Assembly (NCBI RefSeq): GCF_025949695.1
Contig: NZ_JAPDFL010000001.1
Location: forward strand, 3,103,501-3,167,500
Origin: Pararhodobacter zhoushanensis
Lineage (GTDB): Bacteria > Pseudomonadota > Alphaproteobacteria > Rhodobacterales > Rhodobacteraceae
Direction: 5' to 3'
DNA length: 64,000 bases
The translations under genes and the position numbers were made by a program. Shown here one piece after another: positions 1 through 8,807 of this stretch; positions within the stretch are counted from its first letter, which is position 1; every line of letters begins with the position of its first letter. The notes beneath the pieces are model-generated. The model had not been told where the DNA came from, did not search any database, and saw only the letters and a program-made list of their open reading frames with translations.

Positions 1-683
1 CATTGGTGCAGCATGCGACTGCCAAACGCGGCATTGGCGTGATGGGTATCGGCTGGGTTTTCGTGACCGTAGGCGTCGATCAGAAACCCCTCTGCGTCGG
101 TGGCATCCTGTGGCATCCAGACAACCGGGATGCCTGCGTCGGTCAGCATCGCCAGCTGAACGTCGCGGATCTCTGCCAGCAAGGCAAAAGCGGTTGGCGC
201 ACCCAGAAGCGCAGCCATCCGGTAAGAGCGGCGCAGGGTTGGTGGCTCGATGGCAAAGACCGGCAGGCCACGCTCTTTCAGGAAGGTGCCCAGACCCAGC
301 GTATAGCGCAGGTCGGCGCGGATCATATGACGCCAGAGCTTGGGCGACAGGCGTCGGCCCGGCCCGTCATAGCCATAGGGCAGCACGTCGTGTTCCAGCA
401 GCCCACGGATCAGCCGCCCCCACCACAGCGGCATTTGCAAGCCGACGACATCGGTCTGCCCCATCACCGGCGGGATCTTGGCCAGACGTTGGCGGAATCT
501 GCGGTCGAGCACGCGGGCACGCCCGTCCACGATCTCCCAGAACGGCGCGTTCATCGCCGCGCCCATTCCCAGCGGTGCGATGCGCCACGAGACACCCTTG
601 GGCAGCCCGCCCTCCTGCACGAGCTGAACGCGACCACGTTCAAGCGCGCCGGTATGGGAGTCGCCAACGATCAGGATATTCAT
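1..683 (-). CDS. SGNH/GDSL-type hydrolase-like protein, C-terminus cut off by window edge
   Basis: The visible 227 codons begin with a beta strand running into GDSHTG (residues 7-12), which fits the block I Gly-Asp-Ser nucleophile motif of SGNH hydrolases. Near the visible end, DTHHANAAFG resembles the block V Asp-x-x-His motif. No signal peptide is seen, so it is probably cytoplasmic. ATG at 683 is the first start after an upstream stop and follows a GGCGGTGCGC stretch. The gene continues past base 1, so its full length is unknown. The substrate cannot be inferred. A polysaccharide- or ester-linked acyl hydrolase is the usual role of this fold. Confidence 0.6.
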   Translation of the reverse strand, partial: MNILIVGDSHTGALERGRVQLVQEGGLPKGVSWRIAPLGMGAAMNAPFWEIVDGRARVLDRRFRQRLAKIPPVMGQTDVVGLQMPLWWGRLIRGLLEHDVLPYGYDGPGRRLSPKLWRHMIRADLRYTLGLGTFLKERGLPVFAIEPPTLRRSYRMAALLGAPTAFALLAEIRDVQLAMLTDAGIPVVWMPQDATDAEGFLIDAYGHENPADTHHANAAFGSRMLHQ

Positions 684-731
684 GCGCACCGCCTTTGTGA
701 CGCCCGACTATCCCAAGACGGGCACGCGGGG

Positions 732-1592
732 TCAAGGCAATGGCGTGCCCCATGCTGCGCCTGCGAAATCGGCGATCAGCGGTCCAAGCCGGTCGCCGTC
801 CGCGCCCAGAAACAGCGCGGGCGAGACGTGATTGTGCCCCGCCAGCCAGTGCAACCGGGGCCAGCGCCCGTGGCGGGCCATCATCGCCGTCACCAGAAAG
901 GCGGCCTGTTGCTGGAACTGCGGCGGATCAAGGTCAGAGACGGTGAACATCAGCGGCAGCTGAACGTCCACCAGCGCGCTCAGCGTCGATTGCGGGGCGG
1001 GGTTGTCGCCCTGATAGGCGCTTTCATAGCCCATTCGATCTTCATGGGTGAAATCATACCGTCCCGACATCAGCACCGCGCCTTTAAGCTGCGGTGAGAC
1101 CGCGCCCGCGCGCCCGGCCAGATAATCCGCGACATGCACCGCCCCCGCCGATTGCCCGACCAGCAGGATCTGCGGCGCGTTCAGCGCGCCCCCTGCCCCC
1201 GCCGCCAGCCAGTCGACGGCCCGTGCGACATCCTCGGCCCCTGAGGGCCAGCGCGCCTCGGGCACCAGCCGGTAGGTCATCGCCGCCCCGGCCCAGCCCT
1301 GCGCCAGCGCGAAGGCCCCGGTGTTGGCGTAAAACGGCGATCCGGGCTTGCCCTTGTCACCGGCAACAAACCCGCCGCCATGGACATAGACCATCACCCG
1401 GTCCGGTGTGCCCTTGGGCGGCAGGAACAGGTTGAGCCCCTGACGCGGGTTGTCGCCATAGGACAGATCCCACAGCGCGCGCGCGTCGCCGGGCAGGCGC
1501 AGGCGGTGCTCGGTCAGGGCAGCATAGGTGCCGTCGATCATCGCGGGGTTCAGGACAGGCCCGAGCGGGCGCAGGGCGTCGAGAGGGGACAT
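732..1592 (-). CDS. alpha/beta hydrolase (carboxylesterase/HSL-like)
   Basis: A 286-aa alpha/beta-hydrolase-fold protein. HGGGF at residues 71-75 is the oxyanion-hole motif of the hormone-sensitive-lipase/arylformamidase group. GQSAG at 146-150 carries the nucleophile Ser148. A late Asp (VSDLD) and His (GHNHVS) complete a plausible triad. No signal peptide, so cytoplasmic. Its ATG overlaps the stop of the upstream flavin monooxygenase-like gene (ATGA), so the two are translationally coupled and may act on related small esters or ring-cleavage products. Exact substrate unknown. Kynurenine formamidase is one possibility because that group shares the HGGG motif. Confidence 0.82.
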   Translation of the reverse strand: MSPLDALRPLGPVLNPAMIDGTYAALTEHRLRLPGDARALWDLSYGDNPRQGLNLFLPPKGTPDRVMVYVHGGGFVAGDKGKPGSPFYANTGAFALAQGWAGAAMTYRLVPEARWPSGAEDVARAVDWLAAGAGGALNAPQILLVGQSAGAVHVADYLAGRAGAVSPQLKGAVLMSGRYDFTHEDRMGYESAYQGDNPAPQSTLSALVDVQLPLMFTVSDLDPPQFQQQAAFLVTAMMARHGRWPRLHWLAGHNHVSPALFLGADGDRLGPLIADFAGAAWGTPLP

Positions 1593-2602
1593 CAGCGAAA
1601 CTCCGGCATGACGTGTTGGGCGAAAAGCTCGACCGAGCGGATGGTTTCATCGGCGCTCAGATCGCCGAAGGCAAACCACGAGAGCAGATAATTCACCCCG
1701 CAGCGCGCCGCCTGATCGCGGGTGAAGGCCAGCACCGTCTCGGGCGATCCGGCGCAGGCGTTGCCGATGGCTTCCAGATCGGCCCAGCGGTCGGGGTACA
1801 GGTCCAGCAGCGGCGTGCCAAACCCGCGATCCACCCACAGCTTGCGGAAACTGGCGAGCCAGCGGGCATAGGCGCGCTCGGCCAGCGCGCGGGCCTCGGC
1901 GTCGGTGTCGGCCACGACGATATGGCGGCTGACACCGATCAGCGGCAGGTCGGCCAGCGCCTTGCCCTGCGCCACCCATGCCTCGCGGTAGATATCAGTC
2001 AGCGCGCGGACCTCGTCGCCCAAGGCGAGCGTGACGGTATTCGCCCCGGCCTGTGCGGCCCAGACAAAGCTCTCGGGCGTGCGGCTGGCGTACCAGAGTT
2101 CCGGCGTCGGCTGCTGAACCGGACGCACGACCATGGGGACGTTGTCGAACTGATAGAACGCGCCGTGATGATCAAGCGTGTCGTTCTGCAGCGCCTTCAT
2201 CAAAACCTCGGTCGCCTCGAAATAGCGCGGCTGCATCTCGGGGCCGGGAATGCCAAAGAACCCCGCTTCGATCGGCGAGGCCCCGCGCCCGATGCCCAGC
2301 ATCAGCCGCCCCTGCGACAGCGCGTCGAGCAGGCAAACCTCCTCGGCCAGCCGCAGCGGGTGGTAGAGCGGCAGGATGTAGATCAGCGGTCCCAGCCGGA
2401 TGCGCTGCGTGTGCTGCGCCACCGCCGCCAGCCAGACCGAGGGCGCGCCCGCCACGCCCAGCGGCGTGGCGTGATGCTCGGCGACGTGGTAGCCGCGAAA
2501 GCCCAGACGGTCATAGGCCGCGACCACCCGCAGCCGGTCAGCCAGATGCTGCGCCAAGGGCTGCCCCGTGGCATCCATATGATCGAAAACGCCAAATTCC
2601 AC
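1592..2602 (-). CDS. LLM class flavin-dependent oxidoreductase (luciferase-like)
   Basis: A 336-aa bacterial luciferase-like monooxygenase. The N-terminus EFGVFDHMD, the segment FRGYHVAEHHATPLGVAGAP and the LGIGRGASPIE loop are typical of the F420/FMN luciferase-like TIM barrel. Such enzymes oxidise small organic substrates with FMNH2 supplied by a reductase; the substrate here is unknown. I chose the GTG start at 2602 because GGGGAGGAACCT sits directly upstream; an in-frame start at 2713 would add 37 low-quality residues and has no ribosome site. It is followed by the coupled alpha/beta hydrolase gene. Confidence 0.85.
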   Translation of the reverse strand: MEFGVFDHMDATGQPLAQHLADRLRVVAAYDRLGFRGYHVAEHHATPLGVAGAPSVWLAAVAQHTQRIRLGPLIYILPLYHPLRLAEEVCLLDALSQGRLMLGIGRGASPIEAGFFGIPGPEMQPRYFEATEVLMKALQNDTLDHHGAFYQFDNVPMVVRPVQQPTPELWYASRTPESFVWAAQAGANTVTLALGDEVRALTDIYREAWVAQGKALADLPLIGVSRHIVVADTDAEARALAERAYARWLASFRKLWVDRGFGTPLLDLYPDRWADLEAIGNACAGSPETVLAFTRDQAARCGVNYLLSWFAFGDLSADETIRSVELFAQHVMPEFR

Positions 2603-2691
2603 AGGTTCCTCCCCAGGCCACCGTGCGGCCTGAGGGTGGCGGAATTCTCGGGAAGGCGCAACAGATATCAGGGAGCCGTACTTGTTCGCCC

Positions 2692-3027
2692 TCAGGCGGC
2701 CAGCTGATCCCAAACCTCAAGCGCACGCCCGGCGTTCATCACCACCGGCCCGCCACCCATCTGCAGACACATGCCCAGCACCTCGCAGAATTCCTCACGC
2801 GTGGCACCCAGCTTCATCAACACCTCGACATGGAAATTCACGCAATCATCGCAGCCCTGCGTCACGGCGATGCCAACGGCGATATATTCCTTTTCCTTGG
2901 TCGACAGCGCGCCCGGCTCCTTGACCGCTGCGCTCAGCTGGCCGAAGCCTTTCATCGGTGCGTTGACCGCCTTGATCAGCGCGCGCGAGCGGTCCTTGAT
3001 GGCGGCGAGTTCGGCTTTGGCATCCAT
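2692..3027 (-). CDS. carboxymuconolactone decarboxylase (AhpD-like) family protein
   Basis: An 111-aa all-helical protein. CDDCVNFH carries the CxxC plus His arrangement of AhpD-like disulfide reductases/peroxidases in the CMD family. True gamma-carboxymuconolactone decarboxylases lack this cysteine pair, so a thiol redox role in the cytoplasm is more likely than ring-cleavage metabolism. The ATG at 3027 follows a clear AAGGAG site; an upstream in-frame start at 3078 is less likely. It is a separate unit about 90 bp upstream of the flavin oxidoreductase gene on the same strand. Confidence 0.85.
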   Translation of the reverse strand: MDAKAELAAIKDRSRALIKAVNAPMKGFGQLSAAVKEPGALSTKEKEYIAVGIAVTQGCDDCVNFHVEVLMKLGATREEFCEVLGMCLQMGGGPVVMNAGRALEVWDQLAA

Positions 3028-3117
3028 GATATTCTCCTTGGTGAATATTTGGATCGTGATGCCATGCCTGCCGCCCATGCACCTTGATGCAGGTCAAGCG
3101 CCCTGACGTCGCCGGAT

Positions 3118-3774
3118 CTACGGGCGCCGCGTCACCAGCAGCAGATTGCCCGCTGGCATCTGGACCAGCCGGTCGCTCACCAGCCCCGCTGCGTGCAAGC
3201 GCCCCTCGACCCAGCCGATGTCCTTGTACCCGATGGCGGGATCCTGCCCCTTGAGCCGCGCGTCAAAGGCGATGTCCCCCTCGGTGACCAGCGCACCGTC
3301 GCGGCGAAACGGGCCATACAGGCAAAACACCCCGCCCGGTGCCAGCGCCTGCGCGGCCTCGGCCAGCAGCAGCTCGGCCTCGGGCGTCGAGATCAGGTGC
3401 AGCAGGTTGGCCAACAGAACGGCGTCCTGCCCCGCCTGCGCCCTGCCCCAGCCCGCCGCACAGGCGTTCAGCACGACGGGCGGCAGGATGTTCGCCGCCC
3501 CCTCGGCCCAGTCGGCAATCGAGGAGAGGTTGTCACCGTTGCCATCTGTCGGCTGCCAGATCAGCGCAGGCCACAGCCGCGCAAAGGCCGCGACGTGCTG
3601 GCCCGAGCCACTGGCCAGTTCCAACACCCGCCCCGCCTGCGGCAAGACATCCGCCAGCGCCTCGGCGATCGGCTCGATATTGCGCGCCGCCGAGGGCGAG
3701 AAACGGCGACCGTTCTGCTCATGGCTCCACGAGGATGGCAGCGCAGCGGGGCGCAGGTCGGGTTTTGGGGTCAT
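3118..3774 (-). CDS. DUF938 family protein (SAM-dependent methyltransferase fold)
   Basis: A 218-aa protein with the class I methyltransferase glycine motif VLELASGSGQH around residues 49-59, followed by QPTDGNGDNLSSI, which is highly typical of the DUF938 family. Members keep the SAM-binding fold; a specific substrate is not established. The C-terminal half has the family pattern FCLYGPF. Cytoplasmic. It lies between the TadG-like gene and the AhpD-like gene on the same strand, with no clear functional link. Confidence 0.8.
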   Translation of the reverse strand: MTPKPDLRPAALPSSWSHEQNGRRFSPSAARNIEPIAEALADVLPQAGRVLELASGSGQHVAAFARLWPALIWQPTDGNGDNLSSIADWAEGAANILPPVVLNACAAGWGRAQAGQDAVLLANLLHLISTPEAELLLAEAAQALAPGGVFCLYGPFRRDGALVTEGDIAFDARLKGQDPAIGYKDIGWVEGRLHAAGLVSDRLVQMPAGNLLLVTRRP

Positions 3775-3807
3775 CGGCAGATCCTCACAGGGGACAGAGC
3801 GGCACGT

Positions 3808-5463
3808 CTAGCGCACCAGACGCGGCACATCACTGCCGCAGACCACCTCTAGCAGCTCCAGATCCGCCCGCGCCAGTTGCAGCCCGATGAGATCGGCCAG
3901 CAAGGCGTTGGTCAATGTCCCGTCTGCCCCTAACCCGTTGGCGATATTGACCGAGGTGACCAGAACCGACGACGCAATTGAGCTCAATAGCGCCCCGACA
4001 GCGTCCACCACATTGCCCAAACACCCCAGAAGCGACGTGCATTGCTGCACCGAGCGCGCATTCTGGATGGTCTCGGCGGTCTGGTCGAGCATGCTGGACA
4101 AGCGGTTGGTCAGCAAATCCACCGCCGCCTCTTCCGCCGCGATGCCCGTCGGCCCAAACCGCACCACAGGATCGTCAAGATACTGCTGCCGGGTGAAGGA
4201 CACCCGCCGCGTTTCGCGGGTGCTCTCGGTCTCGGCATGCATTCCCAGCGCCTGACTGCCCACCGGCAACCCGGTTACCTGCGTCATCAGGTCCAGATCG
4301 ATCAGGCTGGCATCGACCGGATCGAAAACGGCAATCTCGGCACCACCGTCCATCGCGCAGGTGTCACCCTCATCGCTGAGCGTGGCGCGGGCATTGGCCA
4401 GACGCAGGTTCAGGCGCAGGGTGAAGATCCCCAGAATCGACAAGCGATCCAGTTCGACACGGATCTGCGAGGTCTGGGCATAGGCCTCGGGCGATCCGGG
4501 GAGAACGTTCATCACGATGCGGCGCGGCTCGCTGACGCGCACGGCCGCCTGAACATTGGCAAAAGGGCCCAGTGTTAGCGTGGTGTCGACACTGACAACG
4601 TTCATCGCCAGCAGTTCGGCCGAGGCCAGCACCAGATCGCCGGCCTGCACCTGTGCGGCGTGAACCGGCGTATCGACACGCACGCCCCGCAGGTCGGCGG
4701 GTACGACCAGCACGTCGCCCAAACGGATCGCGCGGCCCTGCGCCGGGGGAACCGGAATGCCCGTCAGCGCGGTCAGGATCGAGGCGACGGGCAACTCGGC
4801 ATCCAGAACCTCGCCATAGGTCACCGGATCGCCCGAGGGGGTCAGCAGATTGGCCGACACCGCCAGATCGCTCAGCATCGGAAACAGATCCACCCGCGTA
4901 TCGACCCCACGCCCGCTGCACAGCACGTCCACCGCGACGCCGATCAACGGGCGCAGGATCGGGTCCAAAAGCCGCAAGGTGGCCAGACAGTTGGTCAGCG
5001 AGAAACTGACACGGGGCGGCTCGACAGCGGCAACGGCGCTGCGGTCGACAATCAGCGCGTCTTCCGACATGAAAAGATTGAGCAGATAGAGCCGCGCAGG
5101 CGCTCTTATCCGCACCTGCACCGCCGTGACGCCGACCGTCGAGGTTTGATCGGCGGCGGGCACAAACCGGCCGCGTTGCGGACTGCTGCCAAAAACAATA
5201 TCGGCGTCGCTTAACGAATATGTGGGATAGACCGCATTCGCCGCCACCGTCTGCCGGGCGGCTGAACGCGCGTCCTCGGCACTGGTCAGATGGTGCGCTG
5301 CGGACAGCGCCGCCAAATCGGCACCGGACTGAACATAGCGCCGCTCGGCGTTGATCTGGGCAAGATCAATAGCCGCACCGGCCGCAACCAGCAAAACTGG
5401 CAGGATCAGAATAAAAAGAACGGCAACAGCGCCCGAGGTCTCGGCGCGCGCCTGCGATATCAT
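3808..5463 (-). CDS. TadG-like pilus-assembly protein
   Basis: About 551 aa. The N-terminus SGAVAVLFILILPVLLVAAGAAIDLA is the conserved TadE/TadG start: a short basic segment and one membrane helix (about residues 10-32). It is followed by an AERRYVQSGADLAALSAA segment and a long periplasmic region. No von Willebrand domain is visible, so this is a TadG-like rather than canonical VWA TadG protein. Such proteins belong to Flp/Tad pilus machinery. It follows the TadE-like gene directly. The start is uncertain: ATG at 5463 is used, but a GTG at 5523 overlapping the TadE stop is in frame and possible. No other tad gene is in the window. Confidence 0.75.
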   Translation of the reverse strand: MISQARAETSGAVAVLFILILPVLLVAAGAAIDLAQINAERRYVQSGADLAALSAAHHLTSAEDARSAARQTVAANAVYPTYSLSDADIVFGSSPQRGRFVPAADQTSTVGVTAVQVRIRAPARLYLLNLFMSEDALIVDRSAVAAVEPPRVSFSLTNCLATLRLLDPILRPLIGVAVDVLCSGRGVDTRVDLFPMLSDLAVSANLLTPSGDPVTYGEVLDAELPVASILTALTGIPVPPAQGRAIRLGDVLVVPADLRGVRVDTPVHAAQVQAGDLVLASAELLAMNVVSVDTTLTLGPFANVQAAVRVSEPRRIVMNVLPGSPEAYAQTSQIRVELDRLSILGIFTLRLNLRLANARATLSDEGDTCAMDGGAEIAVFDPVDASLIDLDLMTQVTGLPVGSQALGMHAETESTRETRRVSFTRQQYLDDPVVRFGPTGIAAEEAAVDLLTNRLSSMLDQTAETIQNARSVQQCTSLLGCLGNVVDAVGALLSSIASSVLVTSVNIANGLGADGTLTNALLADLIGLQLARADLELLEVVCGSDVPRLVR

Positions 5464-5516
5464 TTGAAAGAGGCCCTGCCTTGAACCCGCGACCACACGG
5501 AATCTGAACCTGTGTC

Positions 5517-5957
5517 TCACCACTGAATAAACGACGATCGCTGGAACGAGTCGAACTGCAACCCGATCGCCGATCCCAGAATCTCGCCCAGCGTGCCGCG
5601 CGTATCGTAGAGCACCGTAACGCGCAAAAGGCCCGATGCCTGATCATGGGCGCAATCGACTGCCGAAACCCGTTCGGGGTTCAGTGTCGGCAGGTTTTGC
5701 GCCAAGGCTGTCGCCCTTGTGGTGCGCAGATCGTCGCACCAGTTGCCGTTATCGGCCACCGACAAGGATGCGCGCGCCAGTTCATGAGCCAGCTGTTGAA
5801 CATCGCTGGAAACCGCGAAATACAGACTAGCCGATCCGATCAATCCCAGCATACCAATGAGAAACGGCAACAACACGACAAACTCGACAGTCGACGCCCC
5901 GTTTTCGTCACGGGCCCAGGCTTTAATGCCGGTGCCTTGTGATATCTGACGTTTCAT
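5517..5957 (-). CDS. TadE-like pilus-assembly pseudopilin
   Basis: About 146 aa. GASTVEFVVLLPFLIGMLGLI is the TadE signature: a prepilin-like processing site with Glu five residues into the hydrophobic helix. The remaining domain has a Cys pair (NWCDD, VDCAHD) that could form a periplasmic disulfide. TadE is a minor pseudopilin of the Flp pilus system. The ATG at 5957 is preceded by AGAAGGTGG; a GTG at 5978 is the alternative. It heads a two-gene unit with the TadG-like gene and lies downstream of a CtrA-like box. Confidence 0.82.
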   Translation of the reverse strand: MKRQISQGTGIKAWARDENGASTVEFVVLLPFLIGMLGLIGSASLYFAVSSDVQQLAHELARASLSVADNGNWCDDLRTTRATALAQNLPTLNPERVSAVDCAHDQASGLLRVTVLYDTRGTLGEILGSAIGLQFDSFQRSSFIQW

Positions 5958-6352
5958 GGTCCACCTTCTGATCGACACCGTCTGTTAAAGAAGTACTCCA
6001 CAAGGGGCACCGCTCAAGGGGCATTGTCTTTCAAGCATAAAATTTGAAGACAAACCGCGAGAGGCCGTTCCTTGGCATTTTAACGGTCGAGCAAACCTTA
6101 AGAATTCGTTAAGGATTTGAATTTGATGAAAATGCGTGTGTTTGCGCAGCTTGCAGCCGAGGATTTTTCTGTGACGATCCTCTCTTTCGCGAAAAGACAA
6201 TGCGACCATAGTCTAGAGGTCAACCTGCGGTAAAGTTGCCCAGAGTTGGCGTCCTGAGACCGGACAAAGCCTGCCCAGCTGCGTCGCCTGACCCGCGTTC
6301 TCGTCTTTCGGGGCGGAACCGGGCGCGCGGGCGCGATCAACCGGAGAGCCCC
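5958..6352. other. intergenic region upstream of tadE-like and lysoplasmalogenase genes
   Basis: This divergent gap is clearly more AT-rich than its surroundings between about 5985 and 6230. It holds the TTAA-N7-TTAA box at 6098-6112, the likely control site of the tadE-tadG unit. I found no convincing small gene, RNA gene or terminator in it. Confidence 0.5.
6098..6112 (-). promoter_or_regulatory. CtrA-type binding site (TTAA-N7-TTAA)
   Basis: The sequence reads TTAAGAATTCGTTAA, a full match to the TTAA-N7-TTAA consensus of the cell-cycle regulator CtrA, flanked by CC and GG. It lies about 140 bp upstream of the TadE-like start. In Caulobacter CtrA drives the Flp pilin gene, so control of a tad gene pair is plausible. 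Binding itself is inference. Confidence 0.6.
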
Positions 6353-6989
6353 ATGCCCCCCTCTTCCTGCTCGCCGCCGCGCTCAGCGCGGGCGTCTTCT
6401 GGCTGCGATACGCGGGCGATGATGCGTCCTCGGCCGCGGGCACAGCCGTCAAAACCCTGTCGACCGCTTTGCTCGCGCTGATCGCGCTGCAGAGCGGGGC
6501 GCCCGGTTGGGTGGTGGCCGGGCTGGCCTTGGGTTCCTTGGGCGATTGCGCGCTGGCGCGGCCTGGGACAGCGGCGTTTCTGACCGGAATGCTGGCCTTT
6601 GCGCTGGGGCATCTGGCCTATGCTGCCGGGTTTGCATCACAGGTGACGGTGTTGCCAGCCGTGGTGTGGCCCTTGCTGGCGGCCATGCTGGGACTGGTGG
6701 CGGTGACCGCGCTGTGGATCGCACCGAAAGCCGGTGCTTTGGCGTGGCCTGTGCGGCTTTATGCGGTGATCATCGCCGCGATGGTCGTCACGGCGGCGGC
6801 ACTGCCCGACTTCGCCGGACGCGGGGCGATCCTGACCGGCGTGGCGCTGTTCGCCGCGTCGGATTTCATTCTGGCGATCCGGCTGTTTGTCCTGACCGAC
6901 CCCGCCCCCGGCTTCTCGCCGCAAAGCTGCTCTGGCCGCTCTATTGGCTGGGTCAGGCGCTGATCTTGTGGGGCGCGATGGCTGTCTAG
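6353..6989 (+). pseudogene. lysoplasmalogenase (YhhN family), broken by two frameshifts
   Basis: Joined across three frames this is a complete YhhN-family polytopic membrane protein of about 212 aa, the family that cleaves the vinyl-ether bond of lysoplasmalogens. The ATG at 6353 has a GGAGA ribosome site but its frame is lost at the C6 run 6356-6361. From there a second frame reads LFLLAAALSAG through GSLGDCALAR and GHLAYAAGF to FAASDFILAIRLF. At the C5 run 6905-6909 the frame is lost again, and the proper C-terminus LLWPLYWLGQALILWG continues in the third frame to TAG at 6987-6989. Each break is cured by inserting one C. Either the gene is recently dead or the assembly lost two bases. Its stop shares CTAG with the stop of the convergent ArsR-fusion gene. 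Confidence 0.75.
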
Positions 6990-7756
6990 CCGATCACCGG
7001 CTCGGCCGCCGCATCGAGCACCCGCTGCACCCGCGCCGCCGGCGTGACCGCCAGATCCAGCGCCGCAAGCGGAGACAGGCGGGCGGAAAGGTCCAGCTGC
7101 AACGCCGCCAGCGACAGCCCCGGTGCCAACCGCCATGCAGCGCGGTGCGGGCCGCCGGGCCAGTCCGGCGCAAAGGCCGCTGCCCGGTCGCCCAAGGTCA
7201 CCACGATATCCATTTGCGGCGCGCCCTCGCCCTGCCATGTGCCCAAGGGTTTGGACCACAGCAGGCCCGTGTCATGGTCGCCTTGCGCCAGAAACGTCAT
7301 CACCTCGGGGGCCGGTTCGTCGACAGCCTCGATCCCGGCTGAGAAGACCTCGAACGCCTCTCCAGCCTGCGTCCGCAGCAAGGCTTCGGCGATCAGGCTG
7401 GGACCGGCGTTGCCCACGCCGACAAACAGCAGGTTGCGCACGCGGGCGCCGGGCGAGCCGGTCTCGGGCCAACCACGCCCGCCGCAGACATCGCCCATCC
7501 ACGCTGCGTTGAGCAGACTGACCCCCTCGACCGACGCCGCATACAGCAATGAGGTCGCGCGGCGCTCTTGCGAGATCAGCCCGGCCTCCATCAGTTGTGC
7601 CAGATAGCCCGACAGCGTGCTGGGCCGCAGCCCCAGCACGGTGCCAATCTCGCCGGCCGGGATGCGGCGCGGATAGTGGCGCATCAACAGGCGCATCACC
7701 TGCAAACGGTGCGGATGGGCAAGGGCGGCGAAGCCAAGGACAGGGTCATGTTCCAT
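6986..7756 (-). CDS. ArsR-family regulator fused to a degenerate low-molecular-weight phosphatase/arsenate reductase domain
   Basis: About 256 aa. Residues 1-85 form an ArsR-type winged helix (AALAHPHRLQVMRLL, then GLRPSTLSGYLAQLMEAGLI). Residues about 107-256 align with the LMW-phosphatase/ArsC fold (LLFVGVGNAGPSLIAEALLR, FEVFSAG). The catalytic loop, normally C-x5-R-S, reads GVGNAGPS, so both Cys and Arg are gone, and the C-terminal Asp-Pro acid motif is missing. The domain is therefore probably a ligand sensor or dimer module rather than an enzyme. I chose the ATG at 7756 because the ArsR fold begins there; in-frame starts up to 7870 exist. It is divergent from the MBL-fold gene, which it may control. 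Confidence 0.75.
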   Translation of the reverse strand: MEHDPVLGFAALAHPHRLQVMRLLMRHYPRRIPAGEIGTVLGLRPSTLSGYLAQLMEAGLISQERRATSLLYAASVEGVSLLNAAWMGDVCGGRGWPETGSPGARVRNLLFVGVGNAGPSLIAEALLRTQAGEAFEVFSAGIEAVDEPAPEVMTFLAQGDHDTGLLWSKPLGTWQGEGAPQMDIVVTLGDRAAAFAPDWPGGPHRAAWRLAPGLSLAALQLDLSARLSPLAALDLAVTPAARVQRVLDAAAEPVIG

Positions 7757-7884
7757 CCGTTCCGAAATACTGCGCCGCAGCATGCGCCACAAGCGACGCG
7801 TGTGTCCGGCCCGGACATGGTGGGACATGGTTGCCCGAAGGACACGACGTGCTAGCTTTGCGCGATCCAAGAGGGAGGACCCAT

Positions 7885-8718
7885 ATGACCCGCATCGCGA
7901 CCCGCATCATCGGTGACGCCACCGTCACCATCCTGACCGACGGCGGCACGGAATTCGGCGCCGAGATGTTTCCGAGCACGCCGGAAGCCCATATTACCAC
8001 GCTGCTTGCGACGCATGACGCGACCAAAGCTGCGACCAATTTCAACGCGGTACTGATCCGCAACGGCGGGCGCACGGTTCTGTGCGACGCCGGGCCGCGC
8101 AACCTGTTCGGCCCGACCTGCGGGTTCCTGCCGCAGGCGATGGCGGAAGCCGGTGTCGGCGCCGCCGAGATCGACACGCTGTTTGCCACCCATCTGCACC
8201 CCGACCACATCGCCGGGATGATCACGCCCGAGGGCGCGGCAGTGTTCGGGCAGGCCGAGCTGGTGGTAACCCGCGACGAGGTCGATTTCTGGTCGGACGA
8301 GGCGCTGACCGACTCGCTGCCCGAGCCCCTGCCCGGCTGGGCCGGACTGGCCCGCGCGGTTCTGGCCGCCTATGGCGACCGGCTGCGGATCATCGAGGCA
8401 AACGGCGCGATCGCGCCGGGCCTGACGGCGATGGCCCTGCCCGGTCACACGCCGGGGCACGGTGGCTGGCGGCTGTCGAGCGGGGCGGGTCATCTGATCC
8501 ATGGCGGCGACATCATCCACGCGCCAGAGCTCCAGGCCGCCGATCCCGACATTGCCATTGTCTTCGACATCGACGCTGACACCGCCCGCGCAACACGCAA
8601 GCGGTTGCTTGATGAGCTGGCAACGGACGGGGCGCTGTTTACCGGCGGGCATTTTCTGCACCCGGCGTTTCATGTCGCGGTCCGCGATGGCGCGGGCTAT
8701 CGGCTGGAGCGACCCTGA
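7885..8718 (+). CDS. MBL-fold metallo-hydrolase
   Basis: A 277-aa metallo-beta-lactamase-fold hydrolase. HLHPDHIAG near residue 101 is the H-x-H-x-D-H zinc motif. Later ligands are GHTPGHGGW and GGDIIHAPE, and a final His lies in GGHFLHPAF. The closest general type is the AHL-lactonase/quinolone-lactonase-like group, but the substrate is not determinable. No signal peptide. The ATG at 7885 has a strong GAGGGAGGA site. It is transcribed away from the ArsR-fusion regulator with 128 bp between starts, suggesting control by that regulator. Confidence 0.85.
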   Translation: MTRIATRIIGDATVTILTDGGTEFGAEMFPSTPEAHITTLLATHDATKAATNFNAVLIRNGGRTVLCDAGPRNLFGPTCGFLPQAMAEAGVGAAEIDTLFATHLHPDHIAGMITPEGAAVFGQAELVVTRDEVDFWSDEALTDSLPEPLPGWAGLARAVLAAYGDRLRIIEANGAIAPGLTAMALPGHTPGHGGWRLSSGAGHLIHGGDIIHAPELQAADPDIAIVFDIDADTARATRKRLLDELATDGALFTGGHFLHPAFHVAVRDGAGYRLERP

Positions 8719-8720
8719 AA

Positions 8721-8805
8721 GCGGGGGGCTGCTCGCCCCCCGCACCCCCTCGCCAAGGGGGGCACGCCCCCTTTGGAAACCCCGTGGATATTTAGGGACA
8801 GATGA
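8721..8805 (-). repeat. intergenic repeat, copy A (TCATCT-CCC-AAATATCC family) with hairpins
   Basis: Read on the minus strand it starts just after the hemE stop with TCATCTGTCCCTAAATATCC, followed by GC-rich inverted repeats. The outermost is GCGGGGGGC/GCCCCCCGC at 8721-8729 and 8735-8743. Three related copies lie at about 20227, 24838 and 30625. It probably forms the 3' end structure of hemE and of the convergent MBL gene. Confidence 0.6.
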
Positions 8806-8807
8806 TG

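Noticed and set aside
7549..7884. Upstream in-frame extension of the MBL-fold gene
   Set aside because: It is antisense to the ArsR-fusion N-terminus; the ATG at 7885 has a strong ribosome site and begins the fold.
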